Both the position numbers and the translations under genes were made by a program. Below the pieces are notes generated by a model. That model saw only the letters and a list, made by a program, of their open reading frames with translations. It was not told the origin of the DNA and searched no databases. A DNA stretch of 64,000 bases from DATBAT01 sp963824805 (GTDB lineage: Bacteria; Acidobacteriota; Terriglobia; Terriglobales; Acidobacteriaceae), in the NCBI GenBank assembly GCA_963824805.1, contig CAWGQZ010000085.1, positions 21,093-85,092 on the forward strand, in the 5' to 3' direction. Within the stretch, counting starts at the first letter, position 1, and each line of letters opens with the position of its first letter. Positions 42,533 to 51,231 of the stretch are shown here, piece by piece.

Positions 42533-45244
42533 TTAGAGCGTGACCCGCATGTTGCTGGAAAGACCGCCCGCGGAAGGCACGTAGCACTTCAAGGTGTAGT
42601 CCATCACCATGCGGTCGGCGCAGAACCGCCATCCCAAGGTTCGAATGGTGCGCTTCATGCGTTTAATCCAGCCTCGCGGCAGGCCGTCGCTGTCCCGTTG
42701 GTAGTACAGAGGGATCACTTCTTCCCGCAGCGTCCGGTAAAGGTCTTCACCATCGCGGGTGTCATGCACGTCCATGTTGGAATGCGTGCGGCCTTTGCCA
42801 ATGCCGAAGCCATTCAGCCCGTCATAGGCTTCCGCCCACCAGCCGTCCAGGACCGACAGGTTCAATCCACCGTTCAAAACCACTTTTTGCCCGCTGGTTC
42901 CGGATGCCTCCAAGGGCCGACGCGGGTTATTGAGCCACACATCGACGCCCTGAACGAAATGCCGCCCAACATTGATGTCGTAGTCCTCTACGAAGACAAA
43001 CTTATCGAAGAATTGGGGATCACGCATGAGCCGCGCGATGCCCTGCAATACTCGCTTCCCGGGTTCGTCTCGAGGATGAGCTTTTCCGGCAAAGATGAAT
43101 TGCACAGGCCGCTTAGGATCGTTCACCATCGAAGCCAGGCGCTCGATATCGGCCAAAATTAGATCAGCCCTCTTATAGGTTGCGAAGCGCCGGGCAAACC
43201 CGATGGTCAGGGCATCCGGGCTAAGCACGCGCGACAACCGCAAAAGCATTTCGGAAGATTCGCCGCGATGCGTCGCCTGCTCGACCGCGCGTTGCCGTAC
43301 AAACTCCAGAAGGCGCGCCTTTAAACTGAGGTGGGTTTCCCACAACTCGCCGTCGTCGATATCTTCAATTCCCTCCCAGATTTTGGCCTCTCCGCTGTGC
43401 TGCAGCCAGTCGGTTCCCAGATGGCGGTCGTAGAGGCGGAACATCTGCGGCGACAGCCAGGACGGGACGTGAACGCCGTTAGTGATGTGCCCGATCGGAA
43501 CTTCGTCTTCGGGCTTGCCGGGATAAAGCCCGGTCCACATGGCGCGTGATACTTCACCGTGCAGGGCCGAAACGGCGTTTGCCCGCCGCGAGAGTTTGAG
43601 GCCGAGCACGGTCATACAAAACTCTTCCTGATGGTTGTTTACGTCTTCCCGGCCGAGTGCCATCAAGCCGTCGTGTGAGAGCCCAAGCAAGTCACGCAGC
43701 GGCCCAAGGTGTTCTTCGATCAGCCCCGGGCTAAAGCGGTCATGACCGGCGGGAACCGGGGTATGGGTGGTGAAAACCACTTCACGGGAGACCCGCGGCG
43801 CAGCCTGTTGGAAGCTGAGACCCTCGTCTTCCATGCGGTTGTGGATCGCTTCCAGCACGGCGAAGCCGCTGTGACCTTCGTTCAGGTGCAGCACGCCGGG
43901 GGTGATTCCCATCGCTTTGAGAGCACGGAAACCACCGACGCCCAACAATAGTTCCTGTCGGATGCGGATGCGGGCATCGCCACCATAAAGGCGAGAAGTA
44001 AGCTCTCGGTCTTCGGGAGCGTTTCCGCTGACGTTGGAATCGAGCAATAGCAGATCGCACCGGCCGACCCGCATGCGCCATACTTTGGCATGAATGGTGC
44101 CGCTGCGGATTTCGATCTGTACGGTGACCGGCTCGCCATTGGCCCCGATCGCGGGTTCCATGGGCATCTGGTTGACTTCGGTCTGGATGTACTCTTCCTG
44201 CTGCCAGCCCGTGCGGTCAAGACGCTGCCGAAAATATCCCTGGCCATAGAACAGGCCGACTCCAACCAGGGGGATGCCTAGGTCCGAAGCACTTTTGATA
44301 TGGTCGCCGGCAAGAACGCCCAAGCCGCCGGAATATTCCGGGATGGAAACGTGCAGCCCAAACTCGGCGGAGAAATATCCCACCGGACGTGGCCGTAATA
44401 CGCCAGCGTGGCGGGCTCCCCAGGTTCGGTCAGCTTCGAGGTACTCCTGCTGCCGGCGGTAAGCGTAGTTAATGCGGCTGTGGAGCACCAGTTCGCGCGC
44501 TCTGCGCTCAATGGTTTCCAAGGGAATTTCGTTCAACAAGGCAACGGGATTGTGATTCAGTTGCCGCCAGCGCACCGGATCCAGGTCGCGGAACAGGCTG
44601 CTGGTATCGTGGTCCCAGCTCCACCATAGGTTGCGCGCCAAAGCCCATAGCCGTTCCTGCGCGGGAGCAATGAACCGGGCGAGAGTACGGGCTTCGCTGA
44701 CGACATGAGCGACCTGGGCCGCCGCCTCCGACAGCATGCCGATTTCGTATTCCGAAAATACGCGGGTTTCCTTGGTTTGAACTACCAACACGCCCTGCAA
44801 TACGCCGCGATCGATCAGCGGAACCCCGAGAAACGACTTGAAACTTTCTTCACTGGCGTCCTTGAAAAATTTGAAACGAGGATGATTCTGAGCGTTTTCC
44901 ACCGCCACTGGACGGACATGCTCAGCCACCATACCCGTAAGCCCTTCGTTCAATCCCATGCGAAGGGTTCCAATACACTGCGGATTCAATCCCACGGTGG
45001 CAGCCAACACTAGGTTGGCTCGGTCTGGCTCCAGTAAATAGGCGGAACACACATCGGTCTTGAATCGACGGGCGATGAGGGCCACCAGATTGGTCAGAGT
45101 CTCAACCGGTTTACCGCCTTCCGCTGCCAGGTTGCCGATCTCTTCCAAGGTTAAGACGTAGTCAGGCTCACGCGCCTCACCGGCTTGGCTCATTTCCAGC
45201 AACCCCTCATCTTTTGACTGCACTTCAACGTCTTCCAGACCCAT
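42533..45244 (-). CDS. GAF-domain alpha-glucan phosphorylase fusion
   Basis: A 903-residue protein. Residues 30-190 form a GAF domain of the PtsP type (FKTDVCSAYLLEPDRANLVL, GLNEGLTGMVAEHVRPVAVE, SFLGVPLIDRGVLQGVLVVQ). From about 195 an alpha-glucan phosphorylase of the short glgP family begins: NLWWSWDHDTSSLFRDLDP, VGYFSAEFGLHVSIPEYSGG, HLNEGHSGFAVLEAIHNRME, FTTHTPVPAGHDRF. The pyridoxal-phosphate lysine is in EASGTSGQKVVLNGGLNLSV. The enzyme should release glucose 1-phosphate from glycogen or maltodextrin. The fused GAF domain suggests regulation by a small ligand or by phosphotransfer-linked signals, which is inference. Reading frame intact. Confidence 0.9.
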   Translation of the reverse strand: MGLEDVEVQSKDEGLLEMSQAGEAREPDYVLTLEEIGNLAAEGGKPVETLTNLVALIARRFKTDVCSAYLLEPDRANLVLAATVGLNPQCIGTLRMGLNEGLTGMVAEHVRPVAVENAQNHPRFKFFKDASEESFKSFLGVPLIDRGVLQGVLVVQTKETRVFSEYEIGMLSEAAAQVAHVVSEARTLARFIAPAQERLWALARNLWWSWDHDTSSLFRDLDPVRWRQLNHNPVALLNEIPLETIERRARELVLHSRINYAYRRQQEYLEADRTWGARHAGVLRPRPVGYFSAEFGLHVSIPEYSGGLGVLAGDHIKSASDLGIPLVGVGLFYGQGYFRQRLDRTGWQQEEYIQTEVNQMPMEPAIGANGEPVTVQIEIRSGTIHAKVWRMRVGRCDLLLLDSNVSGNAPEDRELTSRLYGGDARIRIRQELLLGVGGFRALKAMGITPGVLHLNEGHSGFAVLEAIHNRMEDEGLSFQQAAPRVSREVVFTTHTPVPAGHDRFSPGLIEEHLGPLRDLLGLSHDGLMALGREDVNNHQEEFCMTVLGLKLSRRANAVSALHGEVSRAMWTGLYPGKPEDEVPIGHITNGVHVPSWLSPQMFRLYDRHLGTDWLQHSGEAKIWEGIEDIDDGELWETHLSLKARLLEFVRQRAVEQATHRGESSEMLLRLSRVLSPDALTIGFARRFATYKRADLILADIERLASMVNDPKRPVQFIFAGKAHPRDEPGKRVLQGIARLMRDPQFFDKFVFVEDYDINVGRHFVQGVDVWLNNPRRPLEASGTSGQKVVLNGGLNLSVLDGWWAEAYDGLNGFGIGKGRTHSNMDVHDTRDGEDLYRTLREEVIPLYYQRDSDGLPRGWIKRMKRTIRTLGWRFCADRMVMDYTLKCYVPSAGGLSSNMRVTL

Positions 45245-45471
45245 TTCCTGCGTTTCCTCTTTACAATCTAACGGCTTAGGGACGCCCCGACTAGATTACG
45301 ATTGTGCTTTTCGTCCCCGGAATGGAACTTCCCGCTATGGAACCGGGAACCAGCAGCCGCGCAGACCCTCGCCACCACCAAGGCAACTCCCCCGACCCGA
45401 AGCCTAGAGTCGCGGCTAATTCAAAGTCCAATCGAAATTGTTGATGGCGGGTATTATCCGGCACCCGGGGG

Positions 45472-45747
45472 CTACTTCTTCGCCGGCCGCTTGCGCGTTC
45501 GCGTCTTGCCTTTCGCTGCCCGGGCCACCTTTTTCTTCATTGTACTAGGTTTACGTTTAGGTGCTGTGGCTCTGCGGCTTCCAGCCGTTTTTTTGGCCCG
45601 AGGTTTGGGACTGGGGTGTGGGGATTGCAGCGATTTCGTTGCGCCCTCCACCACATCGGTGGTCTTCGCGACAATCGTTCCAACTGCGGTGCCCAATTTC
45701 TCCGCAATGGTGACTATCAGCGGAGTGCTGTCGACCGTCTTTGCCAT
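45472..45747 (-). CDS. Histone-H1-like Lys/Arg/Ala/Pro-rich protein
   Basis: A 91-residue protein in two halves. Residues 1-38 form a short hydrophobic and amphipathic helix region (DSTPLIVTIAEKLGTAVGTI). From about residue 45 it is extremely basic (KPRAKKTAGSRRATAPKRK, KKKVARAAKGKTRTRKRP) with KK, RR and AxK repeats as in histone H1 tails, AlgP or chlamydial Hc1. This predicts a nucleoid-associated, DNA- or RNA-coating protein. A good Shine-Dalgarno (GGGAGGGA) precedes the ATG. It sits alone between the phosphorylase and the beta-propeller gene. Confidence 0.7.
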   Translation of the reverse strand: MAKTVDSTPLIVTIAEKLGTAVGTIVAKTTDVVEGATKSLQSPHPSPKPRAKKTAGSRRATAPKRKPSTMKKKVARAAKGKTRTRKRPAKK

Positions 45748-45955
45748 GAGTCCCTCCCTCGGGCGATATAGAAGTTAGCGAATCTTACCACTGCGCTGCG
45801 GGCGGGGGGATAGTAACGTTGGTTTCAGAACACTAGAGGCGCAGATGGGCGGCTTCTGTACACGCAATCCCATCGGGCTGCTAACCGTGTAAAAAAAATC
45901 CAGTCTATGGATGGGCGAAACTCTGCCGCAGATAAAACACTCAAGAGGTGTTTCA

Positions 45956-47269
45956 ATGTCATGGACCCGTTGCCAGTCAGTTCTTGTTAGCCTGCTGGCG
46001 TTTCTACTTCCGGTCTCAGCCCAAACCGTTCCTATGTTCCGCGGCAACTTGCAGCATAGCGGCGAATATGGCGGCCCGGGAGTTCCTAGCTTTACCAAAA
46101 TCAAGTGGAAATTTCCCACTCATGGGCAAGTCATCTCGTCGCCTGCCATTGCCGATGGCACCGCCTATGTTGGCAGCACCGACGGGATTCTCTACGCGGT
46201 TGACCTTGAGACGGGCGCGCAGAAATGGAAGTTCGCCACCCATGTTCGGATCACCTCGTCCCCGTCGGTCGACAACGGGAGCGTCTACTTCGCAAGTTAC
46301 GACGGCAACTTCTATGCCCTTAACGCAGCCGACGGCCAAGTGAAATGGAAATTCGCCACCGCGGGAGAGCGGCGTTTTGCCGGCAAGCATCTCCATGGCA
46401 GCCAGCCCGAGGGCGAGAACATGCCCGATCCCTTTGACTTTTATTTGTCCTCTCCCGCGATCTGGAATGGGATGGTTTATTTCGGCAGCGGCGACGGAAA
46501 TATCTATGCCCTCAACGCCGCTAACGGCACGGCCAAATGGAAGTTTGCTACGGGGAACGTGGTTCACGCCTCGCCGGCGATCGCGGACGGAACGGTATTC
46601 ATCGGTAGCTGGGACAGCTACTTTTACGCCATCGATGCCACCAGCGGAAAAGAAAAGTGGCGCTTCAAGACCGGCGAAGATACCAAGATTTACAACCAGG
46701 TGGGATTTCAGGCGTCAGCCGCCGTTGCAAACGGCACTGTCTATGTCGGATGTCGCGACTCGAATTTCTACGCGCTGGATCTCGCCACCGGAAAGCAGAA
46801 ATGGGTCTTCAACAATAAAGGCTCTTGGGTGATTGGGTCGGCGGCGGTGCACGCCGGTAAGGTTTATTTTTCGACCTCGGACTCTGGAATGTTTTATTCG
46901 GTCGATGCCGAATCCGGCGCGCAGCTTTCCTCCGCGAAATATATATGGCCCATGTTTTCCTCTCCCGCGATCAGCGGAGACATGCTCTACATCGGATCGC
47001 ACGATGGAAAGCTTCGCGCCATTGATCTGAAAACCAACAACCTGGCATGGACATTCCAGACCGACGGTTCCAAGCAGAATGGTGCAGCACTCACCAAGGA
47101 AGATGGAAGCCCCAAGTACGAAGCCGCCTTTACCGAAGATTTCTACGACAATATGGTTGCGGGAGTCGCCAAGATGATGACGGTGGGGGCGGTATTGTCG
47201 TCGCCGGTGGTGGTGAACGGAGTGGTGTACTTTGGCAGTACCGATGGAAATCTTTATGCGGTGATGTAA
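45956..47269 (+). CDS. Exported PQQ-type beta-propeller repeat protein
   Basis: A 437-residue protein with a signal peptide (ending PVSAQ) and seven to eight PQQ/BamB-like blades. Each blade shows the pattern SSPAIADGTAYVGSTDGILY-AVDLETG-KWKF (residues 55-85), repeated as SPSVDNGSVYFASYDGNFYA, SSPAIWNGMVYFGSGDGNIY, ASPAIADGTVFIGSWDSYFY and so on. A 30-residue insertion (RRFAGKHLHGSQPEGENMPD) separates blades two and three. There is no haem site and no dehydrogenase domain, so PQQ need not bind; the fold may be a scaffold or sugar/peptide binder. Start 45956 has AGAGGTG upstream. Confidence 0.85.
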   Translation: MSWTRCQSVLVSLLAFLLPVSAQTVPMFRGNLQHSGEYGGPGVPSFTKIKWKFPTHGQVISSPAIADGTAYVGSTDGILYAVDLETGAQKWKFATHVRITSSPSVDNGSVYFASYDGNFYALNAADGQVKWKFATAGERRFAGKHLHGSQPEGENMPDPFDFYLSSPAIWNGMVYFGSGDGNIYALNAANGTAKWKFATGNVVHASPAIADGTVFIGSWDSYFYAIDATSGKEKWRFKTGEDTKIYNQVGFQASAAVANGTVYVGCRDSNFYALDLATGKQKWVFNNKGSWVIGSAAVHAGKVYFSTSDSGMFYSVDAESGAQLSSAKYIWPMFSSPAISGDMLYIGSHDGKLRAIDLKTNNLAWTFQTDGSKQNGAALTKEDGSPKYEAAFTEDFYDNMVAGVAKMMTVGAVLSSPVVVNGVVYFGSTDGNLYAVM

Positions 47270-47270
47270 T

Positions 47271-47302
47271 AAAAACCCCGCCCAAGCGCAGCTTGGACGG
47301 GA
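47271..47302 (-). terminator. Terminator between convergent genes
   Basis: Stem CCCGCCCAAGC (47277-47287), loop GCA, CCCGTCCAAGC complement (47291-47301), one mismatch. On the minus strand it is followed by TTTTTATTA, so it terminates the Q/R-rich protein gene; the plus strand lacks a T-tract. Confidence 0.7.
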
Positions 47303-47314
47303 CACTCCTTAGAG

Positions 47315-48076
47315 CTAGAAAACTACGCTGATCAAGATCCCCATGCCGGGGTGAACCGGGTCGTAGAGGTAGTACTGATCACCGACGTAGTCGAGGTAAA
47401 CGTCGTCGTCATAGCTCCACGCTGAGGGCCAGGGGTCGACCAATTCAAACCAGTAACCGCTATATTGAAAGCGAGGCCGGTTGTCGATGATAACCGGGCG
47501 ATGGACGCGGAAGTAGTGTTCTCTGCCGAAGTGCTCATGGAAACGCTCTTCCGGGATGCGTCCATGGTATGCGGTCTGCCGCCCTTGGGGCTCGGGATGC
47601 CCGCCGGAACCGTAGCGGTCATTGTCACGAGCCTGGCGCTCCCGATCGCGTTGATCCCGCTTCTGGTCTTCCTCACGCGCCTTCTGTTCTGACCGGGCGT
47701 TCTGTTCCTGGATTTTCTGATTCTGGCGCATCTGGTCCTGTTGGCTCTTTTGCTCTTGCTGCGCCCGTTTCTGATTTTCTTCCTGGATGCGCCGGGTGTT
47801 TTCCTGCGCGTTCCGCTGTTGCTCTTGAATGGTTCGGTCATTATCCTGCGCCTGTCTCGCGTTATCTTCGGCGCGTCGTTGGTTATCAGGCTGCGACCGC
47901 GGCTGCTCCCGGGGTTGTTCCCGCTCTTGGGGATGTTCCTCGCGCTGTTGCGGATGCTGCGGCTTGGCATCTTCCTGTCGCGGCGGCTTCCCTTCGTCGG
48001 GTTGCTGCGCTAAACCGCTGACGGGTCCGAACGCCAAGAGAAGAGCTACCGTGCTGACAACTCCCAATCTCTTCAT
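47315..48076 (-). CDS. Exported Gln/Arg/Glu-rich coiled-coil protein
   Basis: A 253-residue protein. A signal peptide ends near SGLAQQ. Residues 25-165 are almost only Q, R, E, K, D, N and P in a heptad-like pattern (AQDNDRTIQEQQRNAQENTR, NQKIQEQNARSEQKAREEDQ), a long charged coiled coil or disordered rod. The C-terminal 85 residues are a compact aromatic domain: ERFHEHFGREHYFRVHRPVI, FQYSGYWFELVDPWP and YVGDQYYLYDPVHPGMGILI. I recall that C-terminal module from other uncharacterised acidobacterial proteins. Start at 48076 follows GTGAGGAG; a GTG 15 bases upstream is also possible. Function unknown. Confidence 0.75.
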   Translation of the reverse strand: MKRLGVVSTVALLLAFGPVSGLAQQPDEGKPPRQEDAKPQHPQQREEHPQEREQPREQPRSQPDNQRRAEDNARQAQDNDRTIQEQQRNAQENTRRIQEENQKRAQQEQKSQQDQMRQNQKIQEQNARSEQKAREEDQKRDQRDRERQARDNDRYGSGGHPEPQGRQTAYHGRIPEERFHEHFGREHYFRVHRPVIIDNRPRFQYSGYWFELVDPWPSAWSYDDDVYLDYVGDQYYLYDPVHPGMGILISVVF

Positions 48077-48346
48077 GGATGTGCTCCTCACTTTGTAGAG
48101 TCAGTAGTTCGATGAAAAGGAGTGCAATGCGGGATATGGGGAGAAACCTGATAGCAGTCAGGATTTCACGGTAGGGTCTCGGAGGCGCATAAACCACTCA
48201 CCACACAGCGGATAGACGTTTCCGCGGGCCGTGTTCAGTTACTTGTTTTCATTCCACGGCGCAGGTTCTTTGCGTGAGGAATCTGTCGTCACGCCCAGCA
48301 TGAGCCGATTCCTTCCCGAGGAAGCCGGCCGGGGAATGACAAACTT

Positions 48347-49570
48347 TTAGGAACTGGTGCTGTCCACCTTCATCGCAATCAAAATCGGCGTAGTCATGAA
48401 TGTCGTGATCAACGCCATCAACACCATCATGGTGAACAACGGAGGAGAAAGTATGCCCAGATCTAATCCCGCATTCAGGATCACCAGTTCCACCAGTCCC
48501 CGAGTGTTCATGAGGACGCCAAGGCCCAGAGAGTCTTTCCATCGCATTCCCGTAGCGCGCGCAGTCAAAGCGGCACCGGCAAGTTTCCCCACCACTGCGG
48601 TCAGAATTATTGCGGCCGTAAATCCCAACATCGAGGCTCCACCCAGCATATCGATCCGGGTCCGCAATCCGGTGAGCGCAAAGAACAGAGGCAACAGAAG
48701 CCCAAGGCTAAGCGACTCAAATCGATCCATGATGTCGGTGGTAACGCGTTCGTTCTTTGGCATTACGAGCCCAGCCATAAACGCACCAAACAAGGCATGC
48801 ACCCCTAGCCGCTCGGTGACCCAACTGGCTAACAACATGACCAGAACCAGAGCAGAAACGAACTCGACTCCTGCTCCGTACCTGCGATGGAGCAACTCCA
48901 GCAACGTCGCGGCCCGGCGAACCGGAAACATCATGACGGCAACAAAGACCACCAGCGAAAGCAATGTGATCGCCAGGTGCCTTAAATTTTGGGCCGAGTG
49001 CACCATCGCGGTGAGGACGGCCAGCAGCAACCAAGCGCTAATGTCGTCGATTGCCGCGCAGGAAATCGCGACCGTCCCCAAGTCGGTTCCGAGCAGGTTT
49101 CTTTCTTTTAGTATCCGCGCCAGTACCGGGAACGCGGTTATGCTCATGGCCGTTCCCATGAAGAGCCCGAAAACCGGAAACCCAACGCCCTGCCCGGCAA
49201 ACCGCGGAAAGAGGGCGGTCGCCAGAGCGACTCCCATGCCAAGGGGCAACAGGATGCTGACATTGCTGACCAGCACCACGGCAGTGCTCTGCCGGAGAAT
49301 GCGTCCAATATTAACCTCGACGCCAACCACGAACATGAACAGCAGCAATCCAAGCTGACTCAGGACCGTAATTCCGGGCAGTGTGGAGGACGGAAAAATA
49401 TAACCAAAGGTGCCAGGAAAGAGACGTCCAAAAAGTGACGGACCCAGCACAATGCCCGCAATCATCTCCCCGACCACCCGCGGCTGCCCAATTCGCTGCA
49501 CCGCCCAGCCCAATCCTCGAGCGACCAGCAATATGACCGCCACAGCGAGTAGGAGCTGTTCAGGGTTCAT
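48347..49570 (-). CDS. Cation:proton antiporter (CPA2, KefB/Na-H exchanger type)
   Basis: A 407-residue membrane protein with about 12-13 helices of the Na/H-exchanger fold. Family marks: PRVVGEMIAGIVLGPSLFGR (helices 1-2), LLLFMFVVGVEVNIGRILRQ, and the ion-binding discontinuous helix AISCAAIDDISAWLLLAVLT with the essential Asp pair. FGAFMAGLVMPKNERVTTDI, LPLFFALTGLRTRIDML and LGVLMNTRGLVELVILNAGL follow. There is no C-terminal TrkA-N/KTN domain, so it is the short form. It probably exchanges Na or K for protons. Monocistronic. Confidence 0.9.
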   Translation of the reverse strand: MNPEQLLLAVAVILLVARGLGWAVQRIGQPRVVGEMIAGIVLGPSLFGRLFPGTFGYIFPSSTLPGITVLSQLGLLLFMFVVGVEVNIGRILRQSTAVVLVSNVSILLPLGMGVALATALFPRFAGQGVGFPVFGLFMGTAMSITAFPVLARILKERNLLGTDLGTVAISCAAIDDISAWLLLAVLTAMVHSAQNLRHLAITLLSLVVFVAVMMFPVRRAATLLELLHRRYGAGVEFVSALVLVMLLASWVTERLGVHALFGAFMAGLVMPKNERVTTDIMDRFESLSLGLLLPLFFALTGLRTRIDMLGGASMLGFTAAIILTAVVGKLAGAALTARATGMRWKDSLGLGVLMNTRGLVELVILNAGLDLGILSPPLFTMMVLMALITTFMTTPILIAMKVDSTSS

Positions 49571-49695
49571 GTGCGAGAGTTTGGCGAAGGCGCTCGATGC
49601 TGATTGTACGCAAGCCGGTCAAGAAGAGAGCGTAAACCGATCGGGGCAAGAGACCACTTAGGAAAACAGAGATTTGTGATAGAGAATTCTTAAAA

Positions 49696-49770
49696 TGGAG
49701 CGGGAGACCGGGATCGAACCGGCGACATCCAGCTTGGGAAGCTGGCGTTCTACCGCTGAACTACTCCCGC
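49696..49770 (-). tRNA. tRNA-Gly (anticodon CCC), CCA encoded
   Basis: The minus strand folds into a full cloverleaf: acceptor GCGGGAG with CTCCCGC, D-arm GTTC/GAAC, anticodon stem CCAGC/GCTGG around the loop TTCCCAA, and T-arm CCGG-TTCGATC-CCGG. The CCC anticodon reads GGG. The discriminator T is followed directly by an encoded CCA (49696-49698). Confidence 0.95.
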
Positions 49771-50031
49771 CTTCCACAACTTACGTTCGATAACACGTCT
49801 TCTGAATTTGCTGATCGCCATGATACCAGTATCGCTGCCCCTCACCAAGCGCATGTCGCGCTTTCAGAGTGACGAAAAGAGAAATTCCTAAGGCGTTCGA
49901 GTGGTTGATAGCCGATGCGAAGAGCAGACTGAAAGAGGATCCTTCATTTCGCCGAAAACGTGGAGACAAAAGAATGGGCCAACATTGCCTTCAGGCAGAG
50001 CGCTGGCCCAAGGGAAGTTATCGGGCGGGCA

Positions 50032-50172
50032 CTACGGCTTGGTGCATTTAGGATTCGCCGGATTGCACATCGGAATCGGCCCGCCATCCGAGGGAAGCAT
50101 CGGAGCGGCTAACGCGGAACATGCACCCACCACGCCCACCATCAGAACCAATACCCTGATTGCGTATTTCAT
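50032..50172 (-). CDS. 46-residue secreted peptide
   Basis: A tiny gene with strong protein character. MKYAIRVLVLMVGVVGACSA begins a signal peptide (cleavage near ALAAP), leaving a mature peptide of about 23 residues: PMLPSDGGPIPMCNPANPKC, then TKP and a TAG stop. Two cysteines separated by seven residues could form a disulfide loop. The Pro/Gly/Cys-rich pattern DGGPIPMCNP resembles short exported acidobacterial peptides that I have no family name for. GAGAAATA lies before the ATG and AGGAGA a little further up. Upstream are two adjacent palindromes (50242-50273). The role could be signal, bacteriocin-like or metal-binding; nothing decides this. Confidence 0.65.
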   Translation of the reverse strand: MKYAIRVLVLMVGVVGACSALAAPMLPSDGGPIPMCNPANPKCTKP

Positions 50173-50540
50173 TATTTCTCAATTTCTCCTGGTCGGGTCC
50201 CCTGGGAGCGGGCACCGTGACGCAACGGATTCTAGCAATGATTACTTTAGTAACACTACAGTATTTACTGTAGATGGTTTGGCGAAAATTGGTAGTTTGC
50301 GCGCGGGTCTTCTCCAACCTGTAAATCTCACCGCCACTATCGAATACATCATGTTTAGAAAGCGTCACTTCATCTACCGAGAAAATACTTAAGTGTCCTG
50401 TCGGATCTTTACGAAATCAGAACAAAGAATGGGACGGTGATTGGAAGGGGCTATTATTCGTGCAACTTTCTTTTCTAGCGTAGAGACGAAATTCTCTCAG
50501 TGGGGAGAAAGAGTGACTTCCCTTTTCCCGGTAGCAACCC
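50173..50540. other. Gene-free interval with twin palindromes
   Basis: About 370 bases between the small secreted peptide and the lipoprotein gene, both on the minus strand. It holds the operator-like repeats at 50242-50273. I see no other gene, RNA or terminator here; the longer plus-strand frame through it has no protein character. Confidence 0.5.
50242..50273. promoter_or_regulatory. Two adjacent perfect palindromes upstream of the secreted-peptide gene
   Basis: TTACT-TT-AGTAA (50242-50253) and CTACAGTA-TT-TACTGTAG (50256-50273), centres 17 bp apart, 70-100 bp upstream of the peptide start at 50172. The second has TACA/TGTA arms like those bound by the BlaI/MecI/CopY winged-helix repressors. 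Perfect symmetry in two neighbours is unlikely by chance. Confidence 0.6.
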
Positions 50541-50960
50541 TTATTTGTACGCGATGTTCGTTCCGCCAATCTTTGCGACTTGAAAGAGGATCTGTTTGTC
50601 GGTGCAATGGCAATCAATCGCCAGATGGGAGTCATCTACCCATTTCAGCTCCACGGGGTGCTGTTGTGCGGCCGAAAAGATGACGTCATCGTGGCGGTCG
50701 TATTTGTCCCCTGTTCGGTGGAGGGTAACCCAAGTGGCATCCCTGGCGGACGCCCCACAACTGATTTCAACCACACTGGCGGTCACAGTCTGGTCCACGG
50801 ATGTTGATTCCATACCCTTGTCGTGGTTACAGGCAAAGCCGGAACAGGCGGTTAGCAAGATGCAATAGGCTATAATTCCGGCCAGCTTTGACCCCGCGCA
50901 CCCGTATCCGATTCGAAAAATGGATCTCACCGGCCCTCCTCGGAAGCGCTCCAGGATCAT
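50541..50960 (-). CDS. Small predicted lipoprotein, unknown function
   Basis: A protein of about 100 mature residues. The hydrophobic stretch LAGIIAYCILLTACSGFACN includes a lipobox-like LTAC, which suggests a lipid-anchored envelope protein. The rest is a small beta-rich domain: TVTASVVEISCGASARDATW, VTLHRTGDKYDRHDDVIFSA, VELKWVDDSHLAIDCHCTD. The WVTLH...HLAI pattern resembles short uncharacterised proteins (DUF5412-like) found in proteobacteria and acidobacteria. The start is unclear: ATG 50960 makes an unusually long signal; GTG 50993 is longer still; the true start may be hidden by an indel near 50900. Confidence 0.55.
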   Translation of the reverse strand: MILERFRGGPVRSIFRIGYGCAGSKLAGIIAYCILLTACSGFACNHDKGMESTSVDQTVTASVVEISCGASARDATWVTLHRTGDKYDRHDDVIFSAAQQHPVELKWVDDSHLAIDCHCTDKQILFQVAKIGGTNIAYK

Positions 50961-51231
50961 CCACTTTGGCGCTGAGTAGAAGCAATTACCCACCGGAATA
51001 CTCTACAAGACCGCTCGCCTTCAAGCACAAAATCGCGGTCTCGTCTTCCTCATTCCCACGCAAACGGCGAAGGTCGGACAATGCCGATTCCTTTGGATTT
51101 GTAAGGTTTGAGGTACCGATAGGAAACGGCCTTTGCGAAGATCCAAAAAAGGCTTCTGGCCAAGTGTTGGTCGGGGACGAACCAACGGGGCTGACTTAAG
51201 GACACGGCTACCCACAGCTCAATTGAACCAA

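Noticed and set aside
45302..45778. 158-codon plus-strand frame opposite the histone-like gene
   Set aside because: The minus-strand gene has a strong ribosome-binding site and biased composition; the plus strand has neither.
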